From contig CANLDN010000010.1 in the NCBI GenBank assembly GCA_947489445.1, positions 1 to 64,000 of the forward strand: 64,000 nucleotides of DNA. Reading direction: 5' to 3'. Source of the DNA: an uncultured Paracoccaceae bacterium. Lineage in GTDB: Bacteria; Pseudomonadota; Alphaproteobacteria; Rhodobacterales; Rhodobacteraceae. Shown here piece by piece: positions 51,415-60,520 of this stretch. A program made the position numbers and the translations under genes. Numbering within the stretch: position 1 is the stretch's first letter; every line of letters starts with the position of its first letter. Below the pieces are notes generated by a model. That model saw nothing but the letters and a program-made list of their open reading frames with translations, did no database searches and had not been told where the DNA came from.

Positions 51415-53520
51415 ATGAACAGCTTCCCCCTTACCCGTGACCTTGTCCTGATCGGCGGCGGTCATACCCATGCGCTGGTGTTGCGCAAATGGGGGATGAA
51501 CCCGCTGCCCGGTGTGCGCGTCACCGTGATCAACCCCGGGCCCACGGCCCCCTATTCGGGGATGTTGCCGGGCTTTGTAGCGGGACACTACACACGGGAT
51601 GAGCTGGATATCGACCTTGTCAAACTCGCCCGTTTTGCCGGTGCCCGACTGATCAATGGGGCAGCAACGGGCATTGACCGGGTGGCGCAAACCGTGACCG
51701 TACCGGGCCGCCCGCCCATCGCCTATGACACGCTGGCGATTGATGTTGGTATCACCTCTGCGATGCCCGACATTGCGGGTTTCACTGCCCATGCGATTCC
51801 TGCCAAGCCGCTGGGTACTTTCGCGTCGCGCTGGGATGCGTTCCGGCATGAAACGACGGACCCGCAAATCGCCATCATCGGCGGCGGGGTCGCGGGGGCA
51901 GAGCTTGCGATGGCTATGGCCCATGCCCTGCGCGACAAAACCCCCACCGTGAAATTGATCGAAAGCAACCGGGTCCTGACTGCGCTGGGCTACACCGCCC
52001 GGCAAAGAATGCTGGCCGCACTGACCGCTGCAAATGTTGAAATCATCGAAGACGCGCAGGTGTCCGAAGTCTTTGCCGAAGGCATCGTGCTGAAAGACGG
52101 ACGCACCGTCCGCAGTGATTTCACTACCGGGGCCGCCGGGGCAAAACCCCACGATTGGATCGGCGATACAGGGCTGGACCTGCATGATGGCTTCATCACC
52201 GTGGACGCAAACCTGCAATCCAGTGACACTAACATCTTTGCCGTCGGCGATTGCGCGCATCTATCTTTTGACCCCCGGCCCAAGGCAGGTGTCTACGCGG
52301 TCCGCGAGGCACCTGTGCTATATGACAACCTGCGTGCCGTGCTGTCGGGCGGTTCCTTGCGACCTTACAAGCCGCAGCGCGACTACCTCAAGCTGATCTC
52401 ATTGGGTCAAAAATCAGCACTTGCGGAAAAATTTGGGACGGCCCGGCAAGGCACGCTTTTGTGGAAGCTTAAAGACCACATCGACCGCAAATTCATGAAC
52501 CAATTCGAAGATCTGACCATGATGACCGCGCCAAAACCGCCGCGTACGACCGCACTTGGCATGGCCGAGGCGCTGGGTGACAAACCGATGTGCGGTGGCT
52601 GTGGGGCCAAGGTCGGGCGCGCCGCCTTACAGACTGTTCTGACAGAGACCTTTGGCGATGACGCGGCCCAGATCCAGCCCGGTCAGATCATCACAACAGA
52701 CCACCTGCGTGCGCTGACCAATGACCCGGTGCTGATGACCCGCATCACGGCGATCCACGCGCTGGGCGATATCTGGGCCATGGGGGCAAAGCCGCAAGCG
52801 GTGACCGCAAACATCATCCTGCCGCGCATGACAGCGCATCTGCAACAGCGCACCTTGCAAGAAATCATGGAAACGGCCACGCAAGTCATGTCAGACGCAG
52901 GTGCCAAGATCGTTGGAGGACATACATCGCTGGGGGATGAACTGACGATCGGTTTCACCATTACCGGCCAGACGAAAACGCCCATCACATTGAAGGGTGC
53001 AAAGCCCGGTGATGCGTTGATCCTTACCAAACCAATCGGCAGCGGCACAATCATGGCTGCCGAAATGGCCGGTCAGGCGCGTGGGGCCGATGTGATCGCT
53101 TGCCTTGGCCACATGATCCAACCCCAGGGCAAAGCGGCAGAAATACTCGCCGAGGCTCATGCGATGACAGATATCACAGGCTTTGGTCTTGTCGGGCACC
53201 TGCGCGGGATCTGCGACGCCTCAGGCACGGGGGCCGTGCTGCACCTTGGGGCCATTCCCCTGATGAAAGGCGCCAGCGACTTGTCTGAACGCGGTACACG
53301 CTCCACCATTTTTGACGACAACAAGATGGGTGCAGGGGACATCACTGGCCCAGATTTCCCGTTGCTTTATGACCCCCAAACCGCTGGCGGGCTGCTGGCT
53401 GCCGTTCAAGCCAAAACTGCTGAAACGCTAGTCAGTAAACTGCAGATTGCAGGCTACCCCGCAGTGATCATTGGTGAAATAACCGCAGAAAGAACGATCA
53501 GAACCACATCCAAAGGCTAA
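51415..53520 (+). CDS. selD: Selenide, water dikinase fused to NDH-2-like flavoprotein domain
   Basis: A 701-residue fusion. Residues about 8-375 resemble NADH dehydrogenase-2/pyridine nucleotide-disulfide reductases: LVLIGGGHTHALVL binds FAD, IAIIGGGVAGAELAM binds NAD(P)H. Residues about 390-701 are SelD: the catalytic region is KPMCGGCGAKVG (C393, C396), then TDHLRALTNDPVLMTRI and KIVGGHTSLGDELTIGF and DITGFGLVGHLRGI. SelD makes selenophosphate from selenide and ATP. The flavin domain may supply reduced selenium. The nearby mnmH is the expected user. Confidence 0.92.
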   Translation: MNSFPLTRDLVLIGGGHTHALVLRKWGMNPLPGVRVTVINPGPTAPYSGMLPGFVAGHYTRDELDIDLVKLARFAGARLINGAATGIDRVAQTVTVPGRPPIAYDTLAIDVGITSAMPDIAGFTAHAIPAKPLGTFASRWDAFRHETTDPQIAIIGGGVAGAELAMAMAHALRDKTPTVKLIESNRVLTALGYTARQRMLAALTAANVEIIEDAQVSEVFAEGIVLKDGRTVRSDFTTGAAGAKPHDWIGDTGLDLHDGFITVDANLQSSDTNIFAVGDCAHLSFDPRPKAGVYAVREAPVLYDNLRAVLSGGSLRPYKPQRDYLKLISLGQKSALAEKFGTARQGTLLWKLKDHIDRKFMNQFEDLTMMTAPKPPRTTALGMAEALGDKPMCGGCGAKVGRAALQTVLTETFGDDAAQIQPGQIITTDHLRALTNDPVLMTRITAIHALGDIWAMGAKPQAVTANIILPRMTAHLQQRTLQEIMETATQVMSDAGAKIVGGHTSLGDELTIGFTITGQTKTPITLKGAKPGDALILTKPIGSGTIMAAEMAGQARGADVIACLGHMIQPQGKAAEILAEAHAMTDITGFGLVGHLRGICDASGTGAVLHLGAIPLMKGASDLSERGTRSTIFDDNKMGAGDITGPDFPLLYDPQTAGGLLAAVQAKTAETLVSKLQIAGYPAVIIGEITAERTIRTTSKG

Positions 53521-53523
53521 CCG

Positions 53524-54156
53524 ATGTTTCAACCACCCGTCTTTCGCGAAGATCGCCCAGATATCATGCATGATCTTATGCGCGCGCATCCTTTCGCGAC
53601 GATCGTTTCATCAGCGACGGGCGGGCTGTCGGCGGATCACGTTCCGTTGGTTCTAAAGATGGATGGCATGGGCATTTTGCAAGGGCACCTCGCTGCCGCG
53701 AACCCGCTATTTCGGCACGCTGATGGGCCGATCGAGGTGCTGGCCATCTTTCAGGGCCCGCAATCCTACATCACCCCATCATGGTCTCCGTCCAAGAAAG
53801 AGCACGGGAAAGTCGTGCCAACCTGGAACTATGTCGTGGTTCATGCGCGAGGCACCTTCCGGTTCATACGCGACACCGATTGGTTGATGGCGCACCTGCA
53901 CGACCTGACTGATCAGCAGGAAAGTCACCGCCCGGCGCCATGGGCCGTATCAGACGCGCCTGATGATTTCGTGGCGCGGCAATTGCGGGCTCTGGTCGGG
54001 TTCGAGATTGCGATCACTGATCTGACCGGCACTTGGAAGGTCAGTCAGAACAAACAAGATGCTGACCGCGCTGGTGTTGAGTTCGGATTACGGCAAGATG
54101 CCGACCCGCAAAGCGCATCAGTTTCTGAATTGGTCAAGGTTCGGGGCGGCGACTAA
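53524..54156 (+). CDS. FMN-binding protein of the PaiB family
   Basis: A 210-residue protein: FREDRPDIMHDLMRAHPFATIVS and HVPLVLKMDGMGILQGHLAAANPLFRHADGPIEVLAIFQGPQSYITPSWSPSKKEHGKVVPTWNYVVVHARG are PaiB hallmarks. PaiB represses sporulation and degradative enzyme genes in Bacillus; in proteobacteria the role is unclear. It lies 3 bp after selD and is convergent with the GST gene, with overlapping stop codons. Confidence 0.9.
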   Translation: MFQPPVFREDRPDIMHDLMRAHPFATIVSSATGGLSADHVPLVLKMDGMGILQGHLAAANPLFRHADGPIEVLAIFQGPQSYITPSWSPSKKEHGKVVPTWNYVVVHARGTFRFIRDTDWLMAHLHDLTDQQESHRPAPWAVSDAPDDFVARQLRALVGFEIAITDLTGTWKVSQNKQDADRAGVEFGLRQDADPQSASVSELVKVRGGD

Positions 54157-54776
54157 CCACCGTCGCGATAGTCGAGCTGCCGGTCTGGTCGCGCTGCCTG
54201 AAAGGCGTCTAGCGCCTGACAGTGCGCATCGATATCTATCAATGTGGGATAAGCGGACAGGTCACAGCCGAACCGACGCGCATTGGCCATTTGTGGGGCA
54301 AGCGCGATGTCTGCGATTGTCGGGTAGTCCGCAAAGCAGAAAGTGTGGGCCTCAACCCGCTGCTGCAATTGCCGCTCCAATGCGCCAAGTGTTTCTGCAG
54401 TCCAATGCCGGTACCATTCCTGTGCATCCGCGACAGGCAAACGCCTGCGTACCCGCTTGACCGTCAGTGCATGAAGCTCTGCACAGATGGCGATGGCAAA
54501 GGCCCGCGATTGTGCCCGTTTCATGGGGTCCGCTGGTAGTACCGTGGGTTCTGCAAACATCTCTTCCAGATAAGCGATGATCGCGAGGGATTGGGCCAAG
54601 AACGCGCCGTCCACCTCGAGGGTCGGCATCAATTTTTGTGGATTAATTGCCCGATACGCATCGGTCTCCAATGCGGGAATGGGTACATATTCATAATCCA
54701 AACTCTTGAGATGCAGGGCAATGCGTACGCGCTCACCGGCTGAGTTTTGGGCCTGCGTATGTAGCCGCAATCTCAA
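54153..54776 (-). CDS. Glutathione S-transferase family, maleylacetoacetate isomerase-like
   Basis: A 207-residue GST zeta-type protein: start LRLHTQAQNSAGERVRIALHLK with the Ser of the SSxxS/R-type loop, then PQKLMPTLEVDGAFLAQSLAIIAYLEE. It begins at TTG 54776 overlapping the mnmH stop by 4 bp. The maleylacetoacetate isomerase assignment is by similarity of the thioredoxin-like half; no homogentisate dioxygenase is next to it. Confidence 0.82.
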   Translation of the reverse strand: MRLRLHTQAQNSAGERVRIALHLKSLDYEYVPIPALETDAYRAINPQKLMPTLEVDGAFLAQSLAIIAYLEEMFAEPTVLPADPMKRAQSRAFAIAICAELHALTVKRVRRRLPVADAQEWYRHWTAETLGALERQLQQRVEAHTFCFADYPTIADIALAPQMANARRFGCDLSAYPTLIDIDAHCQALDAFQAARPDRQLDYRDGG

Positions 54777-55825
54777 AACGGCTCCAAAGCAGTCACAACA
54801 GCATCGGCCACCCGTTCCTGGCCAGCATCGTCCAACGCGGCAGCCTCAACGACCCTGATCACCTCGCGTTCATCAATCCGACGGGATTTGTCGTAGGCGG
54901 GATCATAGTGGTCCTGCATCAGGGCCAGCGACAGATCCTCTAATGCGCCATCCTGCGACAGGCCAACCCAGCGGTCCACAACCGCATGGCCACGTACGCG
55001 GCGCAGCGGGCGCAAGCGATCAGCAACAACTTGCGGGTCGGCAATCACTTCGCGGTACGCTTGCGCCAGATAAGTGGCGCGCGCGGCCAACGGCACGTTC
55101 AGTACGATACGGGGCGCAGCCAGCATTGCCTGCCATAGCGATGGCGGCAATGTGAGACGACCGATCTTGCTGCTTTCAGCCTCCACCACCACTGGTAGAC
55201 TTGGGTCAAGCCCTTGTAACGCAACAGCTAAATTTGTCTCAAACGCCTTTTGCGCGGGTTGCCCGCCGGGCATCGCACCGAGGAGCGAACCGCGATGGCA
55301 GGCCAGCCCTTCAAGGTCCAGAACCTGCACACCACGTGCCGCCAGCCGGGGCAGAATGGCCGTCTTTGCCGTACCCGTATTGCCGTCCAGCAGGACCAGC
55401 CGGTGAGGCAGCGGGCGATCATAAAGATAGCGGTTCACAAGGCGACGAAAGGTCTGGTAGCCGCCTTGAACAGTCTCGGCCCGCCAACCGATCTCGGACA
55501 GGATCGTGCGAAAAACACCCGACCGCTGACCGCCCCGCCAGCAATAGACCAACGGACGCCAAGCCCCTGTTTTACTGGCCAATGGGCCATCGATATGATC
55601 GGCTATATTGCGCACAACCATGCCCGCACCGACCTTGCGGGCATCAAAGGGGCTGACTTGCTTATACATGGTGCCGACGGCGGCGCGCTGGGCATTATCA
55701 AGGGCGGGCAGGTTGATCGCACCGGGCACATGATCCAGCGCAAATTCGGCTGGCGAGCGGACGTCGATCACCGTGTCAAACCCATGGTTCAGGATCGCAT
55801 CAAGGCTGTCAAAGACGATGGGCAT
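54773..55825 (-). CDS. mnmH: tRNA 2-selenouridine(34) synthase MnmH
   Basis: A 350-residue enzyme. The N-terminal rhodanese domain has active-site C95 in LVYCWRGGQRSG; the P-loop is LLDGNTGTAKT (residues 146-156). It converts 2-thiouridine 34 of tRNA Lys/Glu/Gln to 2-selenouridine using selenophosphate via geranylation. Being close to selD (convergent region) supports this. The start is the ATG at 55825 (MPIVFDSLDAIL); an upstream TTG at 55861 is the alternative. Confidence 0.9.
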   Translation of the reverse strand: MPIVFDSLDAILNHGFDTVIDVRSPAEFALDHVPGAINLPALDNAQRAAVGTMYKQVSPFDARKVGAGMVVRNIADHIDGPLASKTGAWRPLVYCWRGGQRSGVFRTILSEIGWRAETVQGGYQTFRRLVNRYLYDRPLPHRLVLLDGNTGTAKTAILPRLAARGVQVLDLEGLACHRGSLLGAMPGGQPAQKAFETNLAVALQGLDPSLPVVVEAESSKIGRLTLPPSLWQAMLAAPRIVLNVPLAARATYLAQAYREVIADPQVVADRLRPLRRVRGHAVVDRWVGLSQDGALEDLSLALMQDHYDPAYDKSRRIDEREVIRVVEAAALDDAGQERVADAVVTALEPF

Positions 55826-55864
55826 GGCCGTCGGAATAGCCCTCGTATCACCGATGCACAAGCT

Positions 55865-55892
55865 ATGCGGAAACCATGCGCATGATCATACA
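55865..55892. repeat. Dispersed 28-bp repeat, copy 1
   Basis: The sequence around AAACCATGCGCATG here matches the right-end copy at 63973-64000 at 24 of 28 positions. It lies just upstream of the mnmH start and overlaps its possible leader. It is part of a palindrome-type element built on AACCATGCGCATGGTT. Confidence 0.65.
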
Positions 55893-55904
55893 TATCGCAG
55901 CAGA

Positions 55905-55977
55905 CTGATTGATGCCGCAAAAAGGCGGCAACTGGTCAAGTGTGGCGGCCACCCGGGGTCAGGGGGCTGTTTTTTTT
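55905..55977 (+). ncRNA. Putative small RNA or protective terminator
   Basis: On the plus strand there are two hairpins and a T-run: stem 1 TGCCGC (55913-55918) / GCGGCA (55925-55930); stem 2 about 55946-55953 with 55962-55969 (one mismatch, one or more wobbles); then eight Ts at 55970-55977. This is a clear Rho-independent terminator, yet no plus-strand gene ends nearby (the closest, PaiB, ends at 54156). Either a short RNA is made from a promoter near 55880-55905, or it stops antisense transcription before the large minus-strand gene. Confidence 0.35.
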
Positions 55978-56020
55978 AGAGGCTCAAGGAACCGGAGGCC
56001 GACAAGCAGACGGCGGTGGA

Positions 56021-59000
56021 TCAGCCGTCCAGTTGGGACTGTCTGAGCGCCGTCAGGGAGAAGGTATCGTTCGAGGCTGCGGCTGCAGGAGCGTCCGAAG
56101 CGCTTGTAACGGGTTGAAACGGGATATTGGTTGTCGGTGTGTATGTTGTCGCACTAAATGCCCCACCGGAGATCAGATCATCAATGTTGAACGACGGTAT
56201 GTTCGCGTTCAAAACCTCTGATGACAGTGTCAGGCCAGGCTGCGTGCTGCTTGGTGTCGCAAAGGACAAACCAAGATTTGACAACCGATCCAGCGTCGAC
56301 GCGATATCTGGAACAGTGCTGGGTTCCTCCACCGGCGGAAGCGCGGGCTCTGGCTGTGGTGCATCGCCAGAAAGCCCCAAACGGTCGCGCACATCTTCTG
56401 GCGCATCCTCAAGCGATGTCGTCGATGTGATCTGACCGGTATCGTCAAAAATGGATACGTATTGATCCTGCCCTGACTGATCAGAGCCGATGGCGAATTC
56501 TGCACGCCCGTCTGCATCCGAATAGACACGCACGCCACCTGGGGTGACGCGGACCGCCTCACCGCCGATATCGGCGACGACGGTCACCCCGGCGGCATCA
56601 CTGCCATTGTCGAGCACGCCCAGAATGTCGGTCAGGTTCGTTATACCGCCGCGTGATAGTTGATCAGCCAGATCAACGCCGCGGTTTTGCGCAACATCAG
56701 TGGATTGCACATTATCCAGCCATGTTTGTCCATCGGTCCCGGCACTGAAATTGGTACCAAGCCGTTCGTTCAGTGCTGCAAGGTCCGTATCGGAATTGCC
56801 CAACCTGTCTGACAGCGGGATGCCGTCCAAAAGCTGATCAAGGGTGGCGGAGTCGCTGCCTGGTTCAAGAACCTGATCCAGCAAACCGTCAAGGAGATCG
56901 TCAGACCCGCCGCCCGGTGCGAGCGGTACGGCACTGGCATTCGGCAAGGCAGCGAACCCTTTACCTGCGACTGCAACAATCGTCGGATCGCCGCTCGGTG
57001 ACCAGAAGTCAGCGACGGATGTATCGTCTCCGGGAAGCGAGGATTGAAGCTCCACTGCATCGGCAAAACCGTCGTACTCAGGGTCGTGGGGGAGTTCCAA
57101 ACCCGCCTCGGCAATTTCGGCTACGCGTTCGTTATACACACTCTGGAATGCCACCCCAAACACCCCTGCGCCTTCAGGCATTTGAACACCCAACGTGATC
57201 AACTTTTCGACAGCCTGTTCAAGGCGAGGCCCGTATGTCCATGGATCTTGCACCTGGAGCTGGTCCATATAGCGACCAAGTTGTTTTGTATTCCTGAAAG
57301 AGTCTGGGATGTTAACGCCAAACGGCGCTGTGTAATTGTCACCGTCCTTATACACCGCGTCCAATATGACCCGGGCGGCGACGAATTCGGGGGCATCGTT
57401 ATGCCAGATATAGCGGGCACCAAGTTTAACGGCATCTGGGTCGTTTGTTGCGTCAAAGTCAAAATCGGTAAGCCCAGTCTCACCCAACCTCATCGCTTCA
57501 GAAAGAAACGTGAAGGGATCTCCACCCAAATCTCTGACCATATTATTGACAGCACGCAGCGACAATTCCGGCCATATCTGCGCAAGGTCCGCAACCGATG
57601 GTGGCGTTTCAGCAGAAATACCGAACAAGGTGCGGTCCCCAAACACCCCAGTTTCACCGATTGATGGGATCAACTTACCATCGCCACTTTGCTCGACCAT
57701 GACCAGCGCTTGTTCGATCCGGCGACCGAGCGCCTCTGATCGGCTCATTCGTCGTTCTGCGCGGGTACGCGGCCCATTCAGGATCTCAAAGAGTGCTTGC
57801 TGATCTGTTTCGCTCCAGTTTGAAACTGACTCTTCTGTCAAACCAAGCACCGGCAGGATCTCGCGAGAAAACTCTTCTGCTCCTCTCCTTTCCTCAGATG
57901 CCTCACCCATTGAGTTAACCGTAACGCCAAGAGCACCTATGATAGAAGCGGCCGTCGCTTGGGGCGCGCCGAGTTGGGCAAAAGCTCCGGCGACATTCCA
58001 GGCAGCAGTTGTTTCTGGGGTGAGAAGTCCAATGTCTTCACCGAATTGGAAAGCACCTTGAATTGGCCCCATGGCGTCAACCACGGCCGTGAATTTATCA
58101 ACCACACCTTCAAAGGTGTTATCTGATCCGATGATCTGGTCGGCAACCTGTTCGCCAAGATTCATCAGGTTGGCGACCTCCGCCGGGTTCAAGGCGTCCA
58201 TTTCCGCTTGGCTTATGCTACCAAGCGCCTCATCCAGATTGCCGCCGTTCTGGTTGATCAGCGCGTCATACGCCTCTGTCCCCTGACGCAGCACCACGCT
58301 GCCGCCAGCAGGTGAAACGAAATAGACATTACCGGTATCGGTGTCGTGCTTGACGGAAAATCCACCCATCGCAATCGCCCGGACGTCCCAGTTCAGCGCA
58401 TTACCGGCAATCCCAAGGCCGCCGAAATCACCCGAAATGAGCTTTTGAGAAAGAATGCCAAAATTGAATTCAGGCGCAACAATAGACCCGTTTTCGCGGG
58501 CCTCCAGAAGGGCCCCTATCCGCCAAAGTGTTTGCGTGAATGGGATCATGTTATCGTCATTTTTAAACCCGGGGACCCGCCTACTGTTTGGCCCGGTTAC
58601 TGTCGATGTGAGTCCGCCTAAGTCATCTCGCGTCGATGAACTGTCCGGCCCCCAGTCTAGTGGGGATGCAAACCCCGTGTCGAAACCGATTTTCGAGTTT
58701 GCCAAGAGTTCGGCGGATGATACCAAGGCATCTGTCATCGCGGCGTCATCACCACTCATCATGATGTCTGCAAACTGCTTTGCAATCTCCGGGATGCTTC
58801 CCGCCGGGCCGTTTCCTGTCGTCGCCATAAATATATTTGCGATATCCTCGGCAGCGAAGTTAATAAAGATCGCGCTTTCTTGGGATGCATCGTTATTTAC
58901 AAATATTGATCTCTGCTGTTGCGCAAGGGCTTGCGTGGCCGCTTCGCCCAAAGCTGAGAACGGGCCGCTCAGCCGTTCCAAATCCCCGTATTTGATTTTG

Positions 59001-59599
59001 GCTGTTAGGCCACCAAGCGGGATCTCGACGTCTTCCCAAGCGGTATCGCCAGTCACCCCATCCATAATGTTGTTAATGGTTTTGCCTGTCGGATGGCCCC
59101 ATTCAAGCAAGGTCCCACTTCCAATCGGAAACTTGAAGGACCCTCGAAGAACAAAACCGTTTAGGGCATCCTCAACAATCTCACCGGGAACTGCGCTGTA
59201 TGGGTTTACGTCAGACACGGCGTCGCCGGACATAGCATCCTGAACATTATCTATGGTATCGCGAACGCCATTGATCACATCCCCAGCACCGTTAATAACA
59301 GTGTTAGCAGCGTCATCAGCCGCATCACGCAGGTCATCAATGGTGTATTTGGGTTCGCCGCCTTCGACAGGCGGAGGTGGCGTCGCCGTTGGTCCAGGAA
59401 GCCCTCCGGTGGGGGCTGCTCCCGGCTCATATTCTATCGGGCCGTCCTGTCCGGTTTGAGGTGCCTCCGCAACGGTCGCAAACGCTCCTTGCCGTTCGCC
59501 AGCCAGCATCGCCTGGTCCAGAAACTGTTTGAAGTTGTCTGCTGCGTTTGCCTCATCGGCGGGCGGGTTCGTTTCATCATTGCGAATTACGTTGGACAT
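56021..59599 (-). CDS. 1192-residue cysteine-free acidic protein, unknown function
   Basis: Begins MSNVIRNDETNPPADEANAA; the ATG at 59599 follows GAGGAAG. There is no Cys at all, no signal peptide and no transmembrane helix; the composition is rich in Asp, Ala, Gly and Ser/Thr. Residues about 45-95 are Pro/Gly-rich and disordered-looking; about 150-400 and 600-850 look folded (mixed alpha/beta); about 870-1192 are low-complexity acidic with many Leu-Asp turns. There is no clear RTX nonapeptide array. The traits suit a non-classically secreted or surface protein. It lies beside an integrase scar at tRNA-Leu. Function unknown. Confidence 0.82.
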   Translation of the reverse strand: MSNVIRNDETNPPADEANAADNFKQFLDQAMLAGERQGAFATVAEAPQTGQDGPIEYEPGAAPTGGLPGPTATPPPPVEGGEPKYTIDDLRDAADDAANTVINGAGDVINGVRDTIDNVQDAMSGDAVSDVNPYSAVPGEIVEDALNGFVLRGSFKFPIGSGTLLEWGHPTGKTINNIMDGVTGDTAWEDVEIPLGGLTAKIKYGDLERLSGPFSALGEAATQALAQQQRSIFVNNDASQESAIFINFAAEDIANIFMATTGNGPAGSIPEIAKQFADIMMSGDDAAMTDALVSSAELLANSKIGFDTGFASPLDWGPDSSSTRDDLGGLTSTVTGPNSRRVPGFKNDDNMIPFTQTLWRIGALLEARENGSIVAPEFNFGILSQKLISGDFGGLGIAGNALNWDVRAIAMGGFSVKHDTDTGNVYFVSPAGGSVVLRQGTEAYDALINQNGGNLDEALGSISQAEMDALNPAEVANLMNLGEQVADQIIGSDNTFEGVVDKFTAVVDAMGPIQGAFQFGEDIGLLTPETTAAWNVAGAFAQLGAPQATAASIIGALGVTVNSMGEASEERRGAEEFSREILPVLGLTEESVSNWSETDQQALFEILNGPRTRAERRMSRSEALGRRIEQALVMVEQSGDGKLIPSIGETGVFGDRTLFGISAETPPSVADLAQIWPELSLRAVNNMVRDLGGDPFTFLSEAMRLGETGLTDFDFDATNDPDAVKLGARYIWHNDAPEFVAARVILDAVYKDGDNYTAPFGVNIPDSFRNTKQLGRYMDQLQVQDPWTYGPRLEQAVEKLITLGVQMPEGAGVFGVAFQSVYNERVAEIAEAGLELPHDPEYDGFADAVELQSSLPGDDTSVADFWSPSGDPTIVAVAGKGFAALPNASAVPLAPGGGSDDLLDGLLDQVLEPGSDSATLDQLLDGIPLSDRLGNSDTDLAALNERLGTNFSAGTDGQTWLDNVQSTDVAQNRGVDLADQLSRGGITNLTDILGVLDNGSDAAGVTVVADIGGEAVRVTPGGVRVYSDADGRAEFAIGSDQSGQDQYVSIFDDTGQITSTTSLEDAPEDVRDRLGLSGDAPQPEPALPPVEEPSTVPDIASTLDRLSNLGLSFATPSSTQPGLTLSSEVLNANIPSFNIDDLISGGAFSATTYTPTTNIPFQPVTSASDAPAAAASNDTFSLTALRQSQLDG

Positions 59600-59862
59600 C
59601 TGACTTCCTCGTTCATTTAAATGACAAACTGAAGCACGCCATGAGATTTCTCTCAAAGACGTCTCAGGATTTTGCAGCCAATGTATGGGGAGTGTTGTGG
59701 TTCGCCCAATCAGATCAATCTATGGGCGTGTCCGGTATCAGATACTGGGAAAACTCAGTATCTACACAGGCGGAGCGGGTAAAGCGCCGTGCCGCCGCCA
59801 TGCGGCATCATAAATGGCGGAGGTGTTTTAGTGCCCTCATCCTTTGCGACTACGTGCAGGTA

Positions 59863-60180
59863 TTATTCGGCAACGAGATGGAAGGTTGTGCGTGATTGTG
59901 TTTCTGCTTCGATCTGGTTGAGACGCTTCTGCACGGCAGGATCATCACCGTTCGCCACCTGCGTGCGTGCCTCATCGCGCCTCTTGCGGGCTTGGGCCAA
60001 GGTAACTTCCGGGTACCGCCCATGGGATAGCAAACGCTCTTGTCCGAAATGACGGTACTTCTGTTGCCAGAGCTTCGAACCGTTTGGCTTAGCCAGTACG
60101 AACAAACCACCGCCATCTGATAACTTATGGGGTTTGCCCCGAACCTCTGCTTTTCTGATCTTTACGTCTGAAAGTGCCAT
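59863..60180 (-). pseudogene. Tyrosine recombinase, N-terminal (arm-binding) remnant
   Basis: A 105-codon piece starting MALSDVKIRKAEVRGKPHKL, matching the DUF4102 arm-DNA-binding domain of island integrases (DGGGLFVLAKPNGSKLWQQKYRH and LSHGRYPEVTLAQARKRRDEAR). It stops after FHLVAE. In the same frame the reading continues past the TAA (YLHVVAKDEGTK), so a nonsense mutation came first and the catalytic part was then deleted. It lies 99 bp downstream of the tRNA-Leu 3' end, the classic integration position. Non-functional. Confidence 0.85.
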
Positions 60181-60279
60181 TGGGTGTATCGTATGTTCAG
60201 TTATGGTCAAAACGTTTGAAGATATCACCAAAAACATCAATGTTTACAGGTCGATATGTTCATCTATGTTCGGGGTAAA

Positions 60280-60366
60280 TGGTGCCCAGGAGAGGACTCG
60301 AACCTCCACGTCCATACAGACACCAGCACCTGAAGCTGGCGCGTCTACCAATTCCGCCACCTGGGC
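60280..60366 (-). tRNA. tRNA-Leu (anticodon CAG)
   Basis: An 87-nt class II tRNA on the minus strand. Acceptor GCCCAGG pairs with CCTGGGC, discriminator A, encoded CCA at 60280-60282. The anticodon arm is CCAGC-TTCAGGT-GCTGG (anticodon CAG), with a long variable arm and T-loop TTCGAGT. It is the presumed attachment site of the element that left the integrase remnant. Confidence 0.95.
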
Positions 60367-60520
60367 AGGTCACGTGAGCGCGGGATGTAAGCCGGGTTCG
60401 TCGCTCTGTCAACGCGATTCGAGACGAAAAACGTGTGGCGTCCTGCAATTCGCAGGATTGCGCCTTGTCTGGCCATTGGGGGCCGGGTAAACGTGGCCTG
60501 CATATTCAAGAGGCCTGTCC

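Noticed and set aside
55862..56020. A second copy of the tRNA-Leu 3' end as an attachment site
   Set aside because: I looked for TGGTGCCCAGGAGAGG-like sequence near the left side of the putative island and did not find it.
59638..59895. ORF on the plus strand near the integrase remnant
   Set aside because: Antisense to the remnant; no site or domain.
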